NCBI RefSeq assembly: GCF_008180725.1
Contig: NZ_VTEV01000003.1
Coordinates: 425,841-489,840 of the forward strand
Direction of reading: 5' to 3'
Origin: Sutcliffiella horikoshii
GTDB lineage: Bacteria > Bacillota > Bacilli > Bacillales > Bacillaceae_I
DNA: 64,000 nt
In this document: positions 27,155 to 36,101 of the stretch, one piece after another
Position numbering within the stretch: the first letter of the stretch is position 1
Layout of the letters: every line of letters begins with the position of its first letter
Position numbers and translations under genes: made by a program
Notes under the pieces: generated by a model
What the model was told of the DNA's origin: nothing
Databases searched by the model: none
The model's input: only the letters and a program-made list of their open reading frames with translations

Positions 27155-27458
27155 ATGGTTTCTTTTTTTCTAGTAGAGATAGTAGGCGGTCGATGCTGAT
27201 GCGTTCGTCCTCTAGATTCCACTCATTGACCATTTGAAGAGTGAGTCCATATGGAGGAATGTATGGGATATTAACTTTCTCAACCTTACCTTGATCTGCT
27301 GAAGGAGGAGCACCTGTTTCCTCTTCTTGTGAAGGAGAAGAAACAGCAGGTTGTGCAACCTCCTCTCCCTTCTCCTGAAAGGTTGTATAAAAACTGTACC
27401 ATATAAAGGTCCCACTGATGAGTAGGATGGCTACAAGTAAAGTCTGCGCGTACTTCAC
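27153..27458 (-). CDS. Membrane-anchored hypothetical protein
   Basis: 101 residues. One hydrophobic segment (about 6-22) leads into an extracytoplasmic or cytoplasmic linker rich in Gln, Glu, Pro and Ser (about 30-60), then a conserved-looking end YIPPYGLTLQMVNEWNLEDERISIDRLLSLLEKK cut across the C-terminus. It lies three bases after ezrA and is likely co-transcribed with it, which might suggest a role at the division site; this is only context. No family recognised. Confidence 0.7.
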   Translation of the reverse strand: MKYAQTLLVAILLISGTFIWYSFYTTFQEKGEEVAQPAVSSPSQEEETGAPPSADQGKVEKVNIPYIPPYGLTLQMVNEWNLEDERISIDRLLSLLEKKKP

Positions 27459-27461
27459 TTG

Positions 27462-29153
27462 TTAGTTTTCCTTTTCAAGTACTTTTTCTATTTTTTTTAG
27501 TACACCTGGTTCTACTTTTTCTAGCGAAGTAGCCGCTTCTTCCAACGCACTCTTATATTCGTAATTTCTAAATAACTGTTCTGCTTCTACTAAGCTTTGA
27601 TGCACGGTAGGATGTTTGCTGCGGTATCTATTTCCATACTGGATAATACTTTCTGCTAAGTAAGCATGATCAAGGATATCCAGTGCTTCTTCATGGCATT
27701 TCTCCACACTTGTTACTGCTTCGTATAACACAGCATTTACTTCCACAATATTTAACGGTTTTTCTTCCAATTTCCCAGTTACAGCCTTCAGCTGATCATT
27801 CGCCATGGATAGCTCTTGATATACGCTCTTTGGTAATCCAGGAATATTACTTTTTTCTATAGAACGTTTTACTTCAAACAGCATTTTTCTTAAAGAGTTC
27901 AACTGTTCTCTTGCAGCCATTTCATCTTTTCGCAATGCCATCAAGCTTTCCGTATATTGTTGATGGATGTCCTGAAGAGAGTTGATCTGTTCACAGATGT
28001 CCTCCAACTCCTCTTTTAAAATGCTGAAGGCAATGGTCTGATCAAGAAGGTGGCCACTCAGTTTCTCATAGCGGTCATTGAGTGCCATCATGGATTCTTC
28101 TATTTTCTGTTGCGTTTGAATGTCTTCCTGCTGTAGCTGATAGCTTTCCTGCACCACGTAGGTTTCTTGCTTTGTCTTTTCACTTGCAGATGATAAAGCG
28201 ATCAGGATGGCTTCAACAGATGGAAGTTCTTTTACAACATAGTGTTTTGCCAAGACTTCTTTTTCAATCTGATCATAAAGATCATCCATTTCCGTTTTAA
28301 TAAGCTCGATTCCTTCTTTAGCTTCCAATACCTTAGTTTCCATAAGCAACTTCGTAGACTGCTTGAGTTTATCTTGAAGACTAGCAATGCTTTTTTCCAA
28401 GTTTACATGATCTAGTATGTACCCTTCTGCAAGCATTTCCTTATAGCCTGTTTCCACTTCGGCAAGTTGACTAGGAATCACAGACTGGCATTCAATTAAC
28501 AGCCCTGGAATATGTTCTAATTTGCTTTCAAAAGCTTCTAGATCTTTCTCGATTTTTACAATCAACTCTCTTGCAACTAGATAATCTCCATTGGATATGG
28601 ATTGGTGAAATTCTGCGAAAAGCTGTTGAATCTGTTCCAGTTCTTTCTCCAATAAAGGGGTTGTGCTTCCATATTGATGGCGTTGGTTCAGCAGCTGCTT
28701 TTTATAATTAGAGTATTTCGCTTCCAATTTTTCATTTTCTTCAGCACTTTTTGCTTGGCTGCCAATCAGCTCATCTAATTCATCGTATATCGCTTTAATT
28801 TTCAATTCAATATCCTGAAGCTTACTGTCAGCTAATGACAACACATCTTTTGCTTTTTTGAAGCGATATTTATCAACGAAATCTTCCGCATCAAAAAGGT
28901 ATTCTTCAATATTTACAAGTTCTGTTGATAATATATTATCCCATTGATAACGCCAGTTCTCAAAAAGCTGTTCCGTCTGACCGGTCATGTTTAAATCTTT
29001 CACTTTAGAAAGTTCTTCTGATACCGGTTTGTTCATGATCGACACTTTCCAATTTTCTAAGCGGTCCACTTCTTGATAAATTTTCTTCCTTCTAACAAAA
29101 CTAATGCTGATAAAAATAACTACTAGTGCTAAAATCCCAATAATATACTCCAT
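27462..29153 (-). CDS. ezrA: Septation ring formation regulator EzrA
   Basis: 563 residues. EzrA is an N-terminally anchored, spectrin-like coiled-coil protein that limits FtsZ ring formation to mid-cell and recruits PBP1. One membrane segment (about 3-20) is followed by charged helical repeats across the whole length. The C-terminal NIPGLPKSVYQELSMA and NYEYKSALEEAATSLEKVEPG (FtsZ-regulation 'QNR'-like region) are present. ATG 29153 follows GAAGGGGA; the longer upstream frame is not conserved. Size is normal for the family. Confidence 0.96.
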   Translation of the reverse strand: MEYIIGILALVVIFISISFVRRKKIYQEVDRLENWKVSIMNKPVSEELSKVKDLNMTGQTEQLFENWRYQWDNILSTELVNIEEYLFDAEDFVDKYRFKKAKDVLSLADSKLQDIELKIKAIYDELDELIGSQAKSAEENEKLEAKYSNYKKQLLNQRHQYGSTTPLLEKELEQIQQLFAEFHQSISNGDYLVARELIVKIEKDLEAFESKLEHIPGLLIECQSVIPSQLAEVETGYKEMLAEGYILDHVNLEKSIASLQDKLKQSTKLLMETKVLEAKEGIELIKTEMDDLYDQIEKEVLAKHYVVKELPSVEAILIALSSASEKTKQETYVVQESYQLQQEDIQTQQKIEESMMALNDRYEKLSGHLLDQTIAFSILKEELEDICEQINSLQDIHQQYTESLMALRKDEMAAREQLNSLRKMLFEVKRSIEKSNIPGLPKSVYQELSMANDQLKAVTGKLEEKPLNIVEVNAVLYEAVTSVEKCHEEALDILDHAYLAESIIQYGNRYRSKHPTVHQSLVEAEQLFRNYEYKSALEEAATSLEKVEPGVLKKIEKVLEKEN

Positions 29154-29373
29154 ACCTAGTCCCCTTCTACCCGGATGGTGGTTCCTGTCTTCTATGTACA
29201 TTTTTTCATCTTAATCAATAACTCTATATGTATAAAAAAGCTAAATGGGTCGATATATATTCCACGCCCATTTTATTTATATTTCAATGTTTTTATGATA
29301 CCATGTAAACGACATTTTTTGACCAATATTTTTAATTTTTTTACATATTTCTTCTAGTATCGGAGGGTTTTTC

Positions 29374-30177
29374 TTGATTATCGACAAACATGTCCATACC
29401 CCCTATTGTCCGCATGGTAGCACAGATACGATAGAAAAGTATATTAAACAAGCTTTACAACTAAAATACAAAGAGATTTCCTTTACAGAACACGCCCCAC
29501 TACCTAAATCATTTACCGATCCAGCTCCTGACAGGGATAGTGCCATGGATTGGGACAGCATTCCTGGTTATTTTGAAGAATTGAAGAAAATAAAATCCTT
29601 TTATGCACCTGCCATAAAGATCAACATAGGTTTGGAAGTGGATTATATTGATGGATACGAAAAAGAAACACGTGAAATTCTAGGAGAACTGGGACCCCAT
29701 TTGGATGACAGCATATTATCTGTTCATTTTTTGAAAAAAGAGGATCTGTATTATTGCTTAGATTTCAGTGAGGATGAGTTTGAAAGAATTATCGGGGTTT
29801 TCGGAGGGCTTTCAGCAGTTTATGAATCTTATTTTTCCACTCTCTTAACATCCATCAACTCTGATTTAGGCCCATACAAACCAAAAAGAATCGGCCATAT
29901 TACTTTGGTAGAAAAATTCACAAAGCGCTTTCCAAACACTAGACCCATCCAAGAATATGCCGACCCAATACTGGCTGCAATCGCTCTAAAAGGGTATGAA
30001 CTGGACTATAATGGTGCTGGATTTGTCAAACCTTTATGTGGAGATTCCTATCCCCCAATATCCATTGCAAAAGAAGCAAAAAAAAGAAAAATCCCCCTTG
30101 TGTACGGATCCGACGCACACGCAGCAAAGGGACTTGGGCAAGGATATGAATTTATTGATAAAGACTTGCTCATTTGA
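29374..30177 (+). CDS. hisK: Histidinol-phosphatase, PHP family (HisJ/HisK)
   Basis: 267 residues. Converts histidinol phosphate to histidinol in histidine synthesis. Metal ligands of the PHP fold are visible: DKHVHTPYCPHG at the N-terminus, FTEHAPLP, GLEVDYI, SVHFL, RIGHITL and GSDAHAAKGLG near the end. TTG 29374 follows CGGAGGG at nine bases. No other his genes are nearby. Confidence 0.93.
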   Translation: MIIDKHVHTPYCPHGSTDTIEKYIKQALQLKYKEISFTEHAPLPKSFTDPAPDRDSAMDWDSIPGYFEELKKIKSFYAPAIKINIGLEVDYIDGYEKETREILGELGPHLDDSILSVHFLKKEDLYYCLDFSEDEFERIIGVFGGLSAVYESYFSTLLTSINSDLGPYKPKRIGHITLVEKFTKRFPNTRPIQEYADPILAAIALKGYELDYNGAGFVKPLCGDSYPPISIAKEAKKRKIPLVYGSDAHAAKGLGQGYEFIDKDLLI

Positions 30178-30185
30178 AGGAGAGC

Positions 30186-30213
30186 ACACGAGAGAGGGCT
30201 ATCCTCCCTCTCT
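30186..30213. terminator. Convergent terminator hisK/refZ
   Basis: GAGAGAGGG, CTATCC loop and TCCCTCTCT between the two stops. Confidence 0.7.
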
Positions 30214-30215
30214 AT

Positions 30216-30845
30216 TTATAATGCAATTTTCTCTAACTGCTCTTGCTCCACAAATATAAACTGCTCTAACCACTGAACAATAACCTTCTCATACTGATCC
30301 ACCGCAGACGTTTCATACGGCATAATATGCCAAACCTCCGCTAAATACTGAGACTGCAAGAACGGCGTACTAATCATACTCTTCAATTGCATGACAGCCA
30401 TCAGAACAGACGGAACATGAAACTCCTTCTTTTTATGCCCTTTTTCTAAAATTGCTTTATAGTAATACTTCTCCTTCGTCAAATACGTTGACATAATTTC
30501 TCTTACAAGAATTGTATCAAACGTAAGCTCTCGGTAAACGTACCTAGCCAATTGACGATTTTCACGATGAAACTCCATGGTTTTTTCCACACATTCCAAA
30601 AGGCATTCCTTTGCCGTGTAAGAGGACATTTTTTTGTAAACTTTCTCTAATATGGAAACGTACTGATCAAAGAAACTAGATAATAGATGTTCTTGCAGAC
30701 CTGCTTTATTATCAAAATAATAGGAGATGTGCCCCACGTTTACATTTGCTTTCTTAGCAAGCTCCCGTACAGAGGTGCCATCAAACCCTTTTGTATTAAA
30801 AAGAATGATTGCTGCATCAATGATTCGTTGCTTTGTCTTTTCCAT
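30216..30845 (-). CDS. refZ: RefZ, TetR-type regulator of FtsZ-ring position
   Basis: 209 residues. An N-terminal TetR helix-turn-helix (about 7-50: GFDGTSVRELAKKANVNVG HISYYF region) and an all-helical C-terminal domain with HRENRQLARYVYREL and REIMSTYLTKEKYYY, segments characteristic of RefZ (YttP). In B. subtilis RefZ binds sites near the origin and helps place the asymmetric septum at sporulation. ATG 30845 follows AAAGGG at eight bases; an upstream GTG (30854) covers that site. Its neighbour ezrA is also a division gene. Confidence 0.92.
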   Translation of the reverse strand: MEKTKQRIIDAAIILFNTKGFDGTSVRELAKKANVNVGHISYYFDNKAGLQEHLLSSFFDQYVSILEKVYKKMSSYTAKECLLECVEKTMEFHRENRQLARYVYRELTFDTILVREIMSTYLTKEKYYYKAILEKGHKKKEFHVPSVLMAVMQLKSMISTPFLQSQYLAEVWHIMPYETSAVDQYEKVIVQWLEQFIFVEQEQLEKIAL

Positions 30846-30997
30846 CTTCTTCACCCTTTCTGGTGATTTCGATTCTTAATTATTGATTTCGTGAAGATGA
30901 ACGTATATCCTTTTATTAAATGTCGACAACTTCATTAGGTATTCTACTTTTGTTGTTGTTTTTCCACAATTAGCTATGAAAATGCGAGGGGATTATG

Positions 30998-31486
30998 ATG
31001 TTTCAAGTCGAAAACTATAAAGGCACAAGAGAAGAAAACTACGAACTTGTGCTAAAACAACTGCAAGCTCTTATTGCCGATGAGCCTAATTTCATTGCCA
31101 ATCTTTCCAATGCGTCCTCTTTGTTAAATGTTTTTTTAACGGAAGTGAATTGGGTGGGCTTTTACTTAACAGATGAGTCTAAACAAGACATGTTGGTGTT
31201 GGGACCGTTCCAAGGCTTGCCTGCATGTGTTAGAATTCCATTTGGTCGTGGTGTATGCGGAACGGCTGCATCTTCCATGGAAACACAACTTGTTGCTGAT
31301 GTGCATGCTTTCCCGGGCCATATCGCTTGTGATGCTGCATCACAGTCAGAGATTGTTGTTCCGATGGTAGTAGATGGGAAGGTTATCGGAGTTCTTGATA
31401 TTGACAGCCCAATCAAGGATCGTTTTGATGAGCTGGATAAAGTATATCTGGAGAAATTTGTTTCTATTTTGCTTGCTGATGCATAA
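30998..31486 (+). CDS. ytsP: GAF-domain free methionine-(R)-sulfoxide reductase
   Basis: 162 residues forming a single GAF domain. The free-Met-R-SO reductase family (fRMsr) reduces free methionine R-sulfoxide; its active-site Cys lies in PFGRGVCGTAA, and LGPFQGLPACVRIP supplies the second conserved Cys. The first ATG (30995) is only three bases from GAGGGG; the second (30998) gives better spacing. Confidence 0.92.
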   Translation: MFQVENYKGTREENYELVLKQLQALIADEPNFIANLSNASSLLNVFLTEVNWVGFYLTDESKQDMLVLGPFQGLPACVRIPFGRGVCGTAASSMETQLVADVHAFPGHIACDAASQSEIVVPMVVDGKVIGVLDIDSPIKDRFDELDKVYLEKFVSILLADA

Positions 31487-31549
31487 TAAAAATCCAGAAA
31501 AAACCGTCCGTTCCTATCTAGTAAAAAAACATTAGTTAGTAGTTAATAG

Positions 31550-31679
31550 CCGCTGTTCCTTTCCGCAAATGACTTCGCTTTCCGCGGGACGGTGCTTGAG
31601 CCTCCTCACTTCGTTGCGGGGTCTCAACCTCCCGTTACTCCCCCGCTGGAGTCTCCGCCATTTGCTCCAATCCACAGCT
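31550..31679 (+). repeat. Intergenic element E4 (~130 bp)
   Basis: Ends CCGCTGTTCCTTTCCGC and GCTCCAATCCACAGCT are imperfect inverted repeats; the interior matches E1 in the words AATGACTTCGCTTTCC and GGGGTCTCAACC. It pairs head-to-head with E5, 60 bp away. Confidence 0.85.
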
Positions 31680-31738
31680 AAAAATTACTTAGACCTATGT
31701 AATGCCTTTTCAAAAACCCTTTTATACATGAAGCCACC

Positions 31739-31864
31739 TTGTTGATTAGAGTGGAAGGCGCGTAGACGCCCGCGGGAGGAAGGGACAGGTGAGACCCCGG
31801 AAGGCGAAGCCTGAGGAGGCTCACGGACCGCCCGCAGGCAAGCGAAGCGCCTGGAACGGAAATC
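31739..31864 (-). repeat. Intergenic element E5 (~125 bp, reverse orientation)
   Basis: Nearly identical to E3 (TTGATTAGAGTGGAAGGCGCG..., GGGAGGAAGGGACAGGTGAG, GGAACGGAAATC) and in the opposite orientation to E4. Together E4 and E5 fill the spacer between ytsP and the gamma-lyase. Confidence 0.85.
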
Positions 31865-31892
31865 AAAAAACTTATATGCTTTCTTATTCATT

Positions 31893-31933
31893 AAAAAGCG
31901 TCTAACCCAAATACTCAGGGTTAGACGCTTTTT
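31893..31933 (-). terminator. Terminator of the gamma-lyase gene
   Basis: AAAAAGCGTCTAACCC, a nine-base loop and the exact complement; T-rich on the minus-strand exit. Confidence 0.88.
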
Positions 31934-31942
31934 CTATGTTTC

Positions 31943-33130
31943 TTATAAACTATCTAATGCTTGTTTGAGGTCTTGCCAGATGTCTTCTTTGCCTTCCAGG
32001 CCTACAGAGAGGCGCAGCAGGCTGTCTGTTATCCCCATCAATTCTCGGTTTTCTTTTGGTACAACCGCATGGGTCATCGTAGCCGGATGCTGGATTAAGG
32101 TTTCCGCATCTCCTAGACTTACTGCAATTTTAATCAGCTGCAATGCATTTAATAGCCTTTGCGCTTCTTCCTTTCCACCTTTAATGGTAAAAGAAATAAG
32201 CCCCCCACCCTTTTTCATCTGTTTTTGCATGATTGGATAAGCTTCACTCTTCTTATCACCTGGATAAAAAACCTTCTCCACCATAGGATGTGCTTCTAGT
32301 TGTTCAAAAATATATTCGGCATTATCACAATGACGGTCCAAGCGGACGTGCAAAGTCTTCAGGCCACGAATCAGTAGCCACGCATCAAACGGAGACATGA
32401 CACCACCAATATCTTTTAATGTAGTCATGGATATTTCTGTAATCATCTCTTTAGATCCGACAATCAAGCCAGCGATCACATCTCCATGTCCGCCAATGTA
32501 CTTAGTCGCACTGTGAATCACAATATCACACCCTAGATCTAGCGGTTTCTGCAAATAAGGAGAGCAGAAGGTGTTATCAACGACTACCTTAATATTTTTC
32601 TCTTTAGCTATGGAAACGATAAGTTCCAAGTCTATTAATGCCATGGTTGGATTGATTGGTGTTTCCACATAGATGCATGTCGTCTCTGGTTGGATGGCTT
32701 CTCTAATTTCCGATTCTGTCTGCATCGTACAAAAGCTATGTGACACATTATATTTATCTTTCAATAATTGTAATAGGCCAAACGTGCATCCGTAGATCCC
32801 TTGTGAACAAAGGATGTGGTCGTTGCTTTTCGTTAACGCGATCAATACAGCGGACACTGCTGCCATACCCGATCCGAATGCAAGACCTGCTTCGCCGTTT
32901 TCAAGGGTTGCTATCCGCTCTTCTAGCATTTTTACTGTCGGATTTCCAAGTCTTGAATAAATGTAGCCCTCTTCTTCTCCTGCAAACCTGTTTTCCCCTT
33001 GTTGTGCTGTTTGAAAGGAAAAAGTAGAAGTTTGAAAGATTGGCGGTGCCAAGCTTCCTTGATAGATGGAACTATCATATCCATGATGAATAACTTCCGT
33101 CTCAAACTGTTGTTTTTTCTGCTTATCCAT
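31943..33130 (-). CDS. Cys/Met-metabolism PLP enzyme, methionine gamma-lyase-like
   Basis: 395 residues. The PLP lysine lies in HSATKYIGGHGD; YSRLGNPT and GSGMAAVSAVL are family motifs. The pattern GSGMAAVSAVLIAL, GCTFGLL with a Cys at the catalytic loop, and ETPINPTMALIDL resemble methionine gamma-lyases (methanethiol, ammonia and 2-oxobutyrate from methionine), but cystathionine lyases or sulfhydrylases are close relatives. ATG 33130 follows AAGGGAG. A CcpA-site candidate lies 60 bp upstream, and ytsP (methionine sulfoxide) is a neighbour. Confidence 0.85.
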   Translation of the reverse strand: MDKQKKQQFETEVIHHGYDSSIYQGSLAPPIFQTSTFSFQTAQQGENRFAGEEEGYIYSRLGNPTVKMLEERIATLENGEAGLAFGSGMAAVSAVLIALTKSNDHILCSQGIYGCTFGLLQLLKDKYNVSHSFCTMQTESEIREAIQPETTCIYVETPINPTMALIDLELIVSIAKEKNIKVVVDNTFCSPYLQKPLDLGCDIVIHSATKYIGGHGDVIAGLIVGSKEMITEISMTTLKDIGGVMSPFDAWLLIRGLKTLHVRLDRHCDNAEYIFEQLEAHPMVEKVFYPGDKKSEAYPIMQKQMKKGGGLISFTIKGGKEEAQRLLNALQLIKIAVSLGDAETLIQHPATMTHAVVPKENRELMGITDSLLRLSVGLEGKEDIWQDLKQALDSL

Positions 33131-33189
33131 AAAAATTTCTCCCTTCCAATTTCCCATCCATTACTAGCATATGGCAAACAACAGAAAAA

Positions 33190-33203
33190 TGAAAGCGTTT
33201 TCT
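33190..33203. promoter_or_regulatory. Candidate cre site upstream of the gamma-lyase
   Basis: TGAAAGCGTTTTCT matches the cre consensus with only the last base off. It lies 60 bp upstream of the gamma-lyase start codon. Confidence 0.5.
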
Positions 33204-33237
33204 TTAGTGGTCGCTAAAATTAGTTCTAGAATGAATA

Positions 33238-33265
33238 AACCCTCCATCTGTACCAGATGAAGGGA
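33238..33265 (-). terminator. Terminator of dgcP
   Basis: CTCCCTTCATCTG, GTAC loop and CAGATGGAGGG followed by TTTATT on the minus strand. Confidence 0.75.
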
Positions 33266-33273
33266 GCGTGTCA

Positions 33274-35079
33274 TTAGCTTTTAACCTTTTTACTTGTTTC
33301 AGAAAAATCCTCTATAAATAATTGGTCTTTCCCTTGATCCTTCGCTTTATAAAGGGCATAGTCCGCTCTGTGAAAGAGATCCCTTGGTGAATCCTGAGTA
33401 TTCTTGTTCCAAAATGAAATTCCACATGAAACCGTTACTCCCGGATTCGTCTGTTCCCTAATCTTTTCTATAATTCTAAGGACTATACTTTCCCCTAATT
33501 TCAAATCTACTTTCGGTAAATAAATGGCAAGTTCTTCTCCACCCCATCTTGCTCCGATATCGGTCTCTCTGATATTTGCCTTTATAATATCGGCGACCTG
33601 GATGAGGATTTTATCTCCTACCTGATGGCCAAACGTGTCATTTACAATTTTAAAGTCATCAATATCCAAAAGAATGAATGTCCCATAGGAATCATTTTTC
33701 ATTGATTTCTCTATTTTATCATCCAAATATTTTCTAGAATAAAGCTTTGTCAAATAATCCGTTATCACGTATTTCTCCAATTCTTCCCGTAGCATGGAGT
33801 TATTAAAAGCCAAAGTCGAATGGTGAATAAGTGACTGCAAGAGCTTGAATTGTTCAAAGCTGAAAAAATACGGCAAGGGATGTGTCACAACACAAGCCCC
33901 TCTACCCCCATTCGGGATGAGCATGGGGATCACCATGCATGAACAGAAGGGAAGGTCCGATAAACGTTTATGTACACGAAGATCTCCAATAAAAAGAGGT
34001 TCCTCATCGGAATATAAAAACTCCTTCATATGCAGCAGATATTCTTCTATGTCATGTTGCTGAAAGAAAGTTGTCGAACCTGGCAAAATCTCCGTGCCTT
34101 TTTCTTGATAAAAAACGAATGCTACTTCTTTTGCATGAAAGGACTGAAGAATTTTTTTTACCATAAAAGAGGTCACTTCGGTTAGCCTTAAGTTCGTATT
34201 CAATTGATGGGAAGTTTCATTGATTAGTTGCAAATCAGATATAACCTGCTTGGATTGCTCATAGAGTTGCGTATTCTCGAGCGCTGCACCTGTTTCATCT
34301 GCAAGTAGTTTAATGAACTTTATTTCTGATTCAGGAAGGGTCGCAGCATCCAAAGAGATAATCTGCATAACACCATAGACCCCTTGTCCGCCTTTTATAG
34401 GGATATAAATATTCGACCTCCTATCTTGAATGCAATTTTCATATTGAACCTCGCCTGTCACATAGGCATTCATGGCACACATATTGTTATCTTCAAAATC
34501 CAATTTTTTTATGGGAAGATGCTTAAGATCATCATTATCTGAAGTAAGTAAGAGAAGGTAAGAAAAGTCCTCATACATTCTTTGTAACAGTTTAATCACT
34601 TCAGATAGGATTCCGTCTACCTTCATAGACGAATGAAACTTAGAAGTGATCGTGTACAATTCTTGATATTGTTTTTCTTCATTTCTTTTATGTATGTATT
34701 GATTATAATGTTGAAAAATAATTGAGAGTTCTTTTGACATTTGATTGAAGCTATCTAATGGAAGAGGTACAGGAGATTGAAAATGCAGGTCAATTTTGCC
34801 GATTGCATGTTCCTCTTCAAAAAGAGGAATGATGACATTTTCCACATCACTACCTTCACCTGAATGAATAGTATAGGAGATTGCCTGCTCACAAATAATA
34901 GATTGTTTCTGTGGAAGGAGATCCCCTTTTAACGTTACAATAGCCTGTTCTGCTTGGAGTTCTTCTTTCAATAACAGCTGTAACTGTGTGAGAAAAGTAG
35001 TTTGTGTAAGATTGGAAGACGAAAGGAAAAAATCAAATATTCTGCTTTTAATTTCGAGCATCTTGTTATTGGATTCCAT
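33274..35079 (-). CDS. dgcP: DgcP, diguanylate cyclase with GAF-type sensor domains
   Basis: 601 residues. Makes cyclic di-GMP from two GTP. Two or three GAF-like domains occupy about 1-420 and a GGDEF domain the last 165 residues, with active site ARWGGEELAIYLP (GGEEL) and, exactly five residues upstream, the product-inhibition site RETD (RxxD). No membrane segment is seen, so the enzyme is cytoplasmic. Domain order and position beside rpsD match B. subtilis YtrP (DgcP). ATG 35079 has AAGGTG six bases upstream. Confidence 0.92.
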   Translation of the reverse strand: MESNNKMLEIKSRIFDFFLSSSNLTQTTFLTQLQLLLKEELQAEQAIVTLKGDLLPQKQSIICEQAISYTIHSGEGSDVENVIIPLFEEEHAIGKIDLHFQSPVPLPLDSFNQMSKELSIIFQHYNQYIHKRNEEKQYQELYTITSKFHSSMKVDGILSEVIKLLQRMYEDFSYLLLLTSDNDDLKHLPIKKLDFEDNNMCAMNAYVTGEVQYENCIQDRRSNIYIPIKGGQGVYGVMQIISLDAATLPESEIKFIKLLADETGAALENTQLYEQSKQVISDLQLINETSHQLNTNLRLTEVTSFMVKKILQSFHAKEVAFVFYQEKGTEILPGSTTFFQQHDIEEYLLHMKEFLYSDEEPLFIGDLRVHKRLSDLPFCSCMVIPMLIPNGGRGACVVTHPLPYFFSFEQFKLLQSLIHHSTLAFNNSMLREELEKYVITDYLTKLYSRKYLDDKIEKSMKNDSYGTFILLDIDDFKIVNDTFGHQVGDKILIQVADIIKANIRETDIGARWGGEELAIYLPKVDLKLGESIVLRIIEKIREQTNPGVTVSCGISFWNKNTQDSPRDLFHRADYALYKAKDQGKDQLFIEDFSETSKKVKS

Positions 35080-35149
35080 TTTTTTCACCTTTTATATTAC
35101 TTATTACCTATATTATAACGGTAACAGGTAACAATTTCCTAGTATTATT

Positions 35150-35767
35150 TTACGGAACTAATAAAATCGTGTCTTTTTCAAATAAAACAAACCAAAGATC
35201 TTTCTGTTCAGAAAGTAGAACGACGGTAATTGGTTCTTTATCAAGTTCCTTTTTTAGTACAGTTCCATCTTCATTATGAATCTGTAGTTCATACCGTTCA
35301 GAATCCACTTCATTAATATTCACTGAAAATGTTGGCTCTTCCTTATTAATATGTTGTTCTTGCCTTTTCGCTTGCCGCAGTTGTGAATCATAATAGGTCC
35401 AGGTGTTGTCTGTCTTCAACCAAACCCCATCAGAGACTTCATCCCGTTTTATATCGGTCGGCGCGTCTTCTAAATTCACGGCGTACTGTGTTTCAAAACG
35501 ATAGTTGTTTTCAATATCTACTTTATAGATAATTAGCATTGGTTGATTTTCATGTTCTTTTACCATGGCTAGCACTGGAGAATGATGTTGTATATTGAAT
35601 TCTTGAAGAACGACAGCCAGTTGTTTTACCTGTATTTTTTCTGGTTGAACAACAACCACTTCGTTAGTAGGAGTATATTGACTTACAAATAGATAGAGTG
35701 TTACCGCAGCAATTGCTGAAATAATGCTGAATCGGATCATTTTTTCCTTGCCTGTTTCTTTATACAT
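35150..35767 (-). CDS. Membrane-anchored hypothetical protein
   Basis: 205 residues: a basic N-terminus, one membrane helix (about 12-28), then an extracytoplasmic domain of alternating short beta-like segments (MLIIYKVDIENNYRFETQYA, SERYELQIHNEDG, PITVVLLSEQKD, FVLFEKDTILLVP are pieces of it). ATG 35767 follows AAGGTGG. I recognise no family. It is transcribed away from rpsD and 70 bp upstream of dgcP, and could be co-transcribed with it. Confidence 0.7.
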   Translation of the reverse strand: MYKETGKEKMIRFSIISAIAAVTLYLFVSQYTPTNEVVVVQPEKIQVKQLAVVLQEFNIQHHSPVLAMVKEHENQPMLIIYKVDIENNYRFETQYAVNLEDAPTDIKRDEVSDGVWLKTDNTWTYYDSQLRQAKRQEQHINKEEPTFSVNINEVDSERYELQIHNEDGTVLKKELDKEPITVVLLSEQKDLWFVLFEKDTILLVP

Positions 35768-35877
35768 CTTCATTCCACCTTGATATAATTCTGAAAAAAT
35801 TATATCATAAACATCTGCTACTTTATCCTATTTAATAGTCCGCATTTTTTAAGTCCCCAACCTTTTCTAAACTATCC

Positions 35878-35907
35878 TTGACTTCTTATCCATTTTTCCG
35901 ATATAAT
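35878..35907 (+). promoter_or_regulatory. Promoter of rpsD
   Basis: TTGACT (35878-35883), an 18-bp spacer and TATAAT (35902-35907), a near-consensus sigma-A promoter. The long leader begins just downstream. Confidence 0.8.
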
Positions 35908-35913
35908 AGCCTT

Positions 35914-36091
35914 TGTGTAAAATATTGCAGCCTATGTGGTATGCTATGTTGATTCATTCTGTTCCCCGTAACATTTTTACGGAGGTGTATCGTGTAACTC
36001 TTTGCTGCAGAGCGAGGATACATGAAAACAAAATGGTCAAGTAGATGAGTCACATCTGTTATTATTTTACAACAAATAATAACATGAAGGA
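35914..36091 (+). ncRNA. rpsD leader (ribosomal protein S4 leader)
   Basis: A roughly 180-nt untranslated leader separates the promoter from rpsD. It contains complementary segments (for example GTTATTATTTTAC and ACAAATAATAAC just before the ribosome site) able to sequester it. In B. subtilis S4 represses its own synthesis through a leader at this place; that regulation is inferred here from position and structure. Confidence 0.6.
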
Positions 36092-36101
36092 GGAGTCATT
36101 C

